Assembly: GCA_039809125.1 (NCBI GenBank)
Contig: JBDHUM010000021.1
Span: forward strand, 1 to 15,688
Source of the DNA: SZUA-359 sp039809125
GTDB taxonomy: Bacteria > Patescibacteriota > Saccharimonadia > Saccharimonadales > Saccharimonadaceae
Length of the DNA stretch: 15,688 nucleotides
Direction of reading: 5' to 3'
A model generated the notes under the pieces. It was not told the DNA's origin. It did not search any database and was given only the letters and a program-made list of their open reading frames with translations. Shown here piece by piece: positions 12,976 through 15,688 of this stretch. Both the position numbers and the translations under genes were made by a program. Each line of letters opens with the position of its first letter. The first letter of the stretch is position 1.

Positions 12976-13569
12976 ATGAAAAAACGCACGAGTGTCAATC
13001 TAATTTTATCTACTGCTTTAGCGGTGGCGGTAAGCTGCTTTGCTGCTCAGTCCAGCTCTGCTAAAGACGCTGTGCAAGAAAACTTGAAAGGTGTAAGTCA
13101 AGAATCTTTAAAAGTTCTAAAAGACGATGCCGAAGGTAGGACAACGATATCATACTCACGTTTTTACGCTACTAACAACTCGGGTATTGACTTTTTTTAT
13201 ATGAGAGCCAGCAGTGTAAACAACGGTGAGCCGTACATAGGAACTGGCGGGGGTGGGTCGTCATATTACAAGCCCGCGCCTCTAAACTGGCGAATGATCC
13301 AGGCGGACGGTTATCGCTTGCTCAAGAATTCTCTTACGGGCAAGTGTATCAGTATTAATACGACGCCAAGGCTGTACATGAGAACATGCGACTCGACAAA
13401 CCCCACACAGAAACTCACCCTTATTGAGGGTCTGGATAATAGGAATATTATTAAACGGCAGACATCGCTCGGATCAATCTATTTATTCTATCTGACGGAG
13501 AGAAACGGTGAGCCGATCAGAGGTTCATATGATAACTTGAAACTGTGGCATGTTAATTACCCACGCTAG
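12976..13569 (+). CDS. Secreted protein with signal peptide and weak ricin-B-like (beta-trefoil) C-terminus
   Basis: A 197-aa exported protein of unknown function. Residues 1-29 form a clear signal peptide: KKR at the start, a hydrophobic core (VNLILSTALAVAVSC) and a likely signal peptidase I site after SSSA (A29). Cys21 gives only a poor lipobox (AVSC). Residues 30-55 are charged and probably helical. From about 56 the chain is rich in aromatic, Gly and Ser residues. The segment 112-142 (GYRLLKNSLTGKCISIN, C124; YMRTCDSTNPTQKLTLI, C138) resembles one repeat of a ricin-B/beta-trefoil lectin, with the usual Cys pair and the QxW-like position. This resemblance is by eye only. ATG 12976 is preceded by GGAGG with a 5-nt spacer; a GTG at 12964 is less likely. 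The gene lies between rplO and secY on the opposite strand, a place normally free of insertions. Host or surface binding is one possible role. Confidence 0.75.
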   Translation: MKKRTSVNLILSTALAVAVSCFAAQSSSAKDAVQENLKGVSQESLKVLKDDAEGRTTISYSRFYATNNSGIDFFYMRASSVNNGEPYIGTGGGGSSYYKPAPLNWRMIQADGYRLLKNSLTGKCISINTTPRLYMRTCDSTNPTQKLTLIEGLDNRNIIKRQTSLGSIYLFYLTERNGEPIRGSYDNLKLWHVNYPR

Positions 13570-13592
13570 CGAGAGTCGCCTCGCAGGTTTTT
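13569..13592 (+). terminator. Terminator after the inserted gene
   Basis: GCGAG (13569-13573), 6-nt loop, CTCGC (13580-13584), then AGG and five T. It starts at the stop codon of the gene. The minus-strand reading of the same hairpin has no T-run, so it does not stop rplO transcripts. Confidence 0.5.
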
Positions 13593-13631
13593 GTGAGTAG
13601 GACGAGAACTTTTCGTTGATGGCCGGTAAGT

Positions 13632-14108
13632 CTACTCTTTTGCAGTGTTTGCAGGCTTAGCACTCTTCTGACGAAGTGTTTCCACCTTTTCAAAACTACC
13701 TCCGACTTTGGTAAGCGCCTCGACTACTGATTTTGAAGCGCCTTGAGTTTTTAGATTAATTTTAGCCGTAGTTTCACCCCGTGTAAGTACTTTAACTGGA
13801 TGAAAAGGAGTTGCAATTAAGCCAGCTTCGAACAGCTTCATGTTGTCGACAGTGCCCTTGAGTGTGTTTAAATGATCACTATAAACAACCTGTGCCGGTA
13901 CTCTTTTGCTCTTAAAACCGCGTCTCTTTGGTGATGCTGCAATTATCGGATTTTGACCACCTTGGAAAGTTGCGTGCAATTTTTTACCGGTACGTGCGTT
14001 TTGACCCTTCGTACCACGGCCAGCAGTTTTGCCGCCACCAGCTGAGATACCTCGGCCTACACGTTTGCGTGATTTGCTAGAGGTATAGTTTAATTCATGA
14101 TATTTCAT
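13632..14108 (-). CDS. rplO: 50S ribosomal protein L15 (uL15)
   Basis: A late-assembly protein of the large subunit. The 158-aa chain shows the glycine- and basic-rich N-terminal arm (RKRVGRGISAGGGKTAGRGTKGQNAR), FQGGQNPIIAASPKRRGF, and the C-terminal fold VKVLTRGETTAKINLKTQGASKSVVEALTKVGG. A short tail rich in K and A follows. The start overlaps the rpsE stop as ATGA, leaving no room for rpmD (uL30). Downstream, instead of secY, it meets a convergent plus-strand gene after 62 bp. No minus-strand terminator was found in that gap. Confidence 0.97.
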   Translation of the reverse strand: MKYHELNYTSSKSRKRVGRGISAGGGKTAGRGTKGQNARTGKKLHATFQGGQNPIIAASPKRRGFKSKRVPAQVVYSDHLNTLKGTVDNMKLFEAGLIATPFHPVKVLTRGETTAKINLKTQGASKSVVEALTKVGGSFEKVETLRQKSAKPANTAKE

Positions 14109-14809
14109 TTTTTCACCTCCTTTTTAGCTGCAGCCTTTTTTACGGCCACCTTTTTCGAAGGTTTTTTAGAGGCTACATCTTTGGCATTTACCACTTCTTC
14201 TGTTTTTGTCGCAGCTTTAGAAGCAGTGTCATCAACTTTCTTGGCTGGTTTTGCCGCCTGGTGTTGATCAGCGTTAAGCCATTTTTTTCGTGGAACTAAA
14301 CTAGACAATGCTTCAATCGTTGCGTAAGCGATATTTACCTTATTTGTGCTTCCTAAACTCTTTGAAAGTAAGTTGTGAATACCCGTCACTCCAATCACGG
14401 ATCGCACAACGCCACCAGCAATAATACCCGTACCAGGTGCAGCTGGCTTAATAAGCACGCGAGCGCCACTTACTTTAATTTCTGCCTCATGTGGGATAGT
14501 TTCATTGACAACAGGAATAGTGATCAAGTGCTTCTTGGCAACATCAGTTGCTTTAGCGACTGCTGTTTGCACGTCAGCGCCTTTACTCACGCCCACACCC
14601 ACCTTATCTTTATGGTTACCGACCACGACGAGTGCCTTAAATCGAAATCGCCGGCCGCCCTTTACAACACGGGCAACTCTATCGATGCCAATTACTACTT
14701 CTTCAAACTCTTTTGGCGCTTCATCACGTGCGATATTACGTCGCTCATCACGACGACCACCTCGAGCTCTAGTCCCTTGAGGTGTAGTACTTGCTGGTTG
14801 TTCAGCCAT
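14105..14809 (-). CDS. rpsE: 30S ribosomal protein S5 (uS5) with long basic C-terminal tail
   Basis: S5 acts at the mRNA entry side of the 30S subunit and in decoding accuracy. The core is typical: FEEVVIGIDRVARVVKGGRRFRFKALVVVGN (about 35-65), VGVGVSKGADVQTAVAKA and the GTGIIAGGVVRSVIGVTGIHNLLSKSLGS region. The protein is 234 aa against 166 in E. coli. It has an Arg/Gly-rich N-terminal extension of about 33 residues and a Lys/Ala-rich tail from about 179 to 234 (for example KKPSKKVAVKKAAAKKEVKK). ATG 14809 is chosen because GGAG lies 7 nt upstream and it follows the rplR TAG by 1 bp. A longer frame into rplR is not supported. The stop is TGA, overlapping the rplO ATG. Confidence 0.97.
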   Translation of the reverse strand: MAEQPASTTPQGTRARGGRRDERRNIARDEAPKEFEEVVIGIDRVARVVKGGRRFRFKALVVVGNHKDKVGVGVSKGADVQTAVAKATDVAKKHLITIPVVNETIPHEAEIKVSGARVLIKPAAPGTGIIAGGVVRSVIGVTGIHNLLSKSLGSTNKVNIAYATIEALSSLVPRKKWLNADQHQAAKPAKKVDDTASKAATKTEEVVNAKDVASKKPSKKVAVKKAAAKKEVKK

Positions 14810-14810
14810 A

Positions 14811-15164
14811 CTAAAACTCCAATCCTTCTTTACGAGCAGCGTCTGCAAAAGCGCGTAACCGACCAGCGTACTGGCGGCCGTTGCGATCGAAGACAACTGT
14901 TGTTACTTTAGCTTTCGTTGCTTTTTTAGCTATTTCAGCACCGACGTGCGTACATTTTTCGGTTATTGTACCTGATACTTTTGTGCCAACCGTCGTTGCA
15001 CTTGCCATTGTATGACTTTTGTCATCATCAATAAGCTGGGCAGACACATGCAAATTACTGATCGTAACGCTAAGCCTTGGTCGTGTGGCTGTGCCATGAA
15101 CAGTAGATCGTACACGAGCTTTACGAAGCTCACGGTTTCGTAGTTTTTTTGCAAGAGTATTCAT
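14811..15164 (-). CDS. rplR: 50S ribosomal protein L18 (uL18)
   Basis: L18 binds 5S rRNA and brings it into the central protuberance of the large subunit. The 117-aa protein has the basic N-terminal arm (AKKLRNRELRKARVRSTVHGTATRPRLSVTISNLHVSAQLIDD). The C-terminal fold includes GAEIAKKATKAKVTTVVFDRNGRQYAGRLRAFADAARKEGLEF, the usual family ending. It follows rplF by 2 bp and precedes rpsE by 1 bp, the standard spc order. Confidence 0.97.
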   Translation of the reverse strand: MNTLAKKLRNRELRKARVRSTVHGTATRPRLSVTISNLHVSAQLIDDDKSHTMASATTVGTKVSGTITEKCTHVGAEIAKKATKAKVTTVVFDRNGRQYAGRLRAFADAARKEGLEF

Positions 15165-15166
15165 TA

Positions 15167-15688
15167 CTATTTACCTGTCTTTCCCGCTTTGCGTAGAATG
15201 TGTTCGTCGATGTATTTAATCCCTTTACCTTTGTATGGTTCAGGTTTTTTGAGAGCGCGAATTTCGGCCGCTACTTGACCGACTTGTTGCTTGTCGATGC
15301 CACTGACAATAATTATCATTTTGTCGTTCGACACCGTCACGCCCTGTGGAGGTGTATATTTGACAGGGTGACTGAGACCGAGCGACATATCCAACGAGTT
15401 ATTGCTCGTCGCAACCCTAAAGCCAACTCCGTTAACCTCTAGACGTTTTTCGTAGCCTTTGGTTACGCCGATGACCATATTGTTAATCAATGCACGCATC
15501 AAACCATGCTGGCTGCGAGCTGCTTTCGACTCGTTTTTAGGCGAGACTGTGAGAGTTCCATCTTCGATTTTCACATCGACTTCTGGCGTGATAAATTGTG
15601 TCAGCTCACCTTTAGGCCCGACTACTTTTACATCACCAGAGTCAACCGTAATTGTCACACCTGACGGAACTTCGATTGGTAGTTTTCC
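15167..15688 (-). CDS. rplF: 50S ribosomal protein L6 (uL6), 5' end beyond the window
   Basis: L6 lies near the GTPase-associated region of the large subunit. The frame stays open to the window edge and reads GKLPIEVPSGVTITVDSGDV at its visible start. That is the normal L6 N-terminus lacking only about the first four residues (MSRI-type), so the internal GTG at 15658 is not the start. Two L6 domains are visible, ending with the signature PEPYKGKGIKYIDEHILRKAGKTGK. The gene is complete at its 3' end. Confidence 0.96.
   Translation of the reverse strand, partial: GKLPIEVPSGVTITVDSGDVKVVGPKGELTQFITPEVDVKIEDGTLTVSPKNESKAARSQHGLMRALINNMVIGVTKGYEKRLEVNGVGFRVATSNNSLDMSLGLSHPVKYTPPQGVTVSNDKMIIIVSGIDKQQVGQVAAEIRALKKPEPYKGKGIKYIDEHILRKAGKTGK

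Noticed and set aside
12976..13038. Lipoprotein signal in the inserted gene (Cys21).
   Set aside because: The -3 residue is Ala rather than Leu/Val, and a better signal peptidase I site follows at A29.
14810..14896. Longer S5 start giving a hydrophobic N-terminus.
   Set aside because: It lies inside rplR; GGAG and the position after the rplR stop favour ATG 14809.
14375..14911. Plus-strand frame of 178 codons opposite rpsE.
   Set aside because: Antisense shadow of S5 and L18; Thr/Ser/His-rich with no domain and no promoter.

Overview
The window is a compact bacterial chromosome segment that most resembles Candidatus Saccharibacteria (TM7) or a related Patescibacteria/CPR lineage. The reasons are: ribosomal protein genes in spc/alpha order with no rpmD (uL30) between rpsE and rplO, zinc-free forms of L36 and S4, a small gene set packed with 0-2 bp gaps or start/stop overlaps, and ordinary use of UGA as a stop (rpsE), which argues against the UGA=Gly code of Gracilibacteria/Absconditabacteria. 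The assignment is an inference from gene content; no marker was searched.

Left part (1-7190). An intergenic region of about 300 bp at the left edge holds a near-perfect 30 bp inverted repeat. It is followed on the minus strand by a D-2-hydroxyacid dehydrogenase, an M23-type peptidase, a membrane-anchored TPR protein, DNA polymerase III delta' (holB), an RluA-family pseudouridine synthase with an unusual N-terminal extension, and trpS. The genes from trpS down to the M23 peptidase are tightly linked. Upstream lie a TyrA-like prephenate/arogenate dehydrogenase and a 64-aa hypothetical gene. That hypothetical gene has a leader of about 150 nt containing a promoter, a possible switching hairpin and an intrinsic terminator just before its ribosome binding site. 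A divergent plus-strand gene encodes an 86-aa two-helix membrane protein and ends in a bidirectional terminator.

Right part (7207-15688). This is one long minus-strand translation block: rplF (5' end cut by the window edge), rplR, rpsE, rplO, then secY, then infA, rpmJ, rpsM, rpsK, rpsD, rpoA, rplQ, rplM and rpsI. The usual adk and map between secY and infA are absent. infA and secY each appear to have their own promoter.

The most striking feature is a plus-strand gene (12976-13569) placed between rplO and secY, opposite to the ribosomal operon. It encodes a secreted protein with a signal peptide and a weak ricin-B/beta-trefoil-like C-terminal part. It has its own promoter, a strong Shine-Dalgarno sequence and a terminator. 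No minus-strand terminator is visible between rplO and this gene. A minus-strand terminator sits on its far side, just before the secY promoter. This layout implies antisense transcription of the whole gene by the ribosomal operon and isolation of secY from that operon.

A second general signal is promoter geometry. Four genes (hydroxyacid dehydrogenase, trpS, tyrA-like, 86-aa membrane protein) have a TATAAT/TATACT box exactly 6 nt before the start codon, usually with a TGn extension and with no ribosome binding site. This is the expected layout of leaderless mRNAs and was used here to choose starts.
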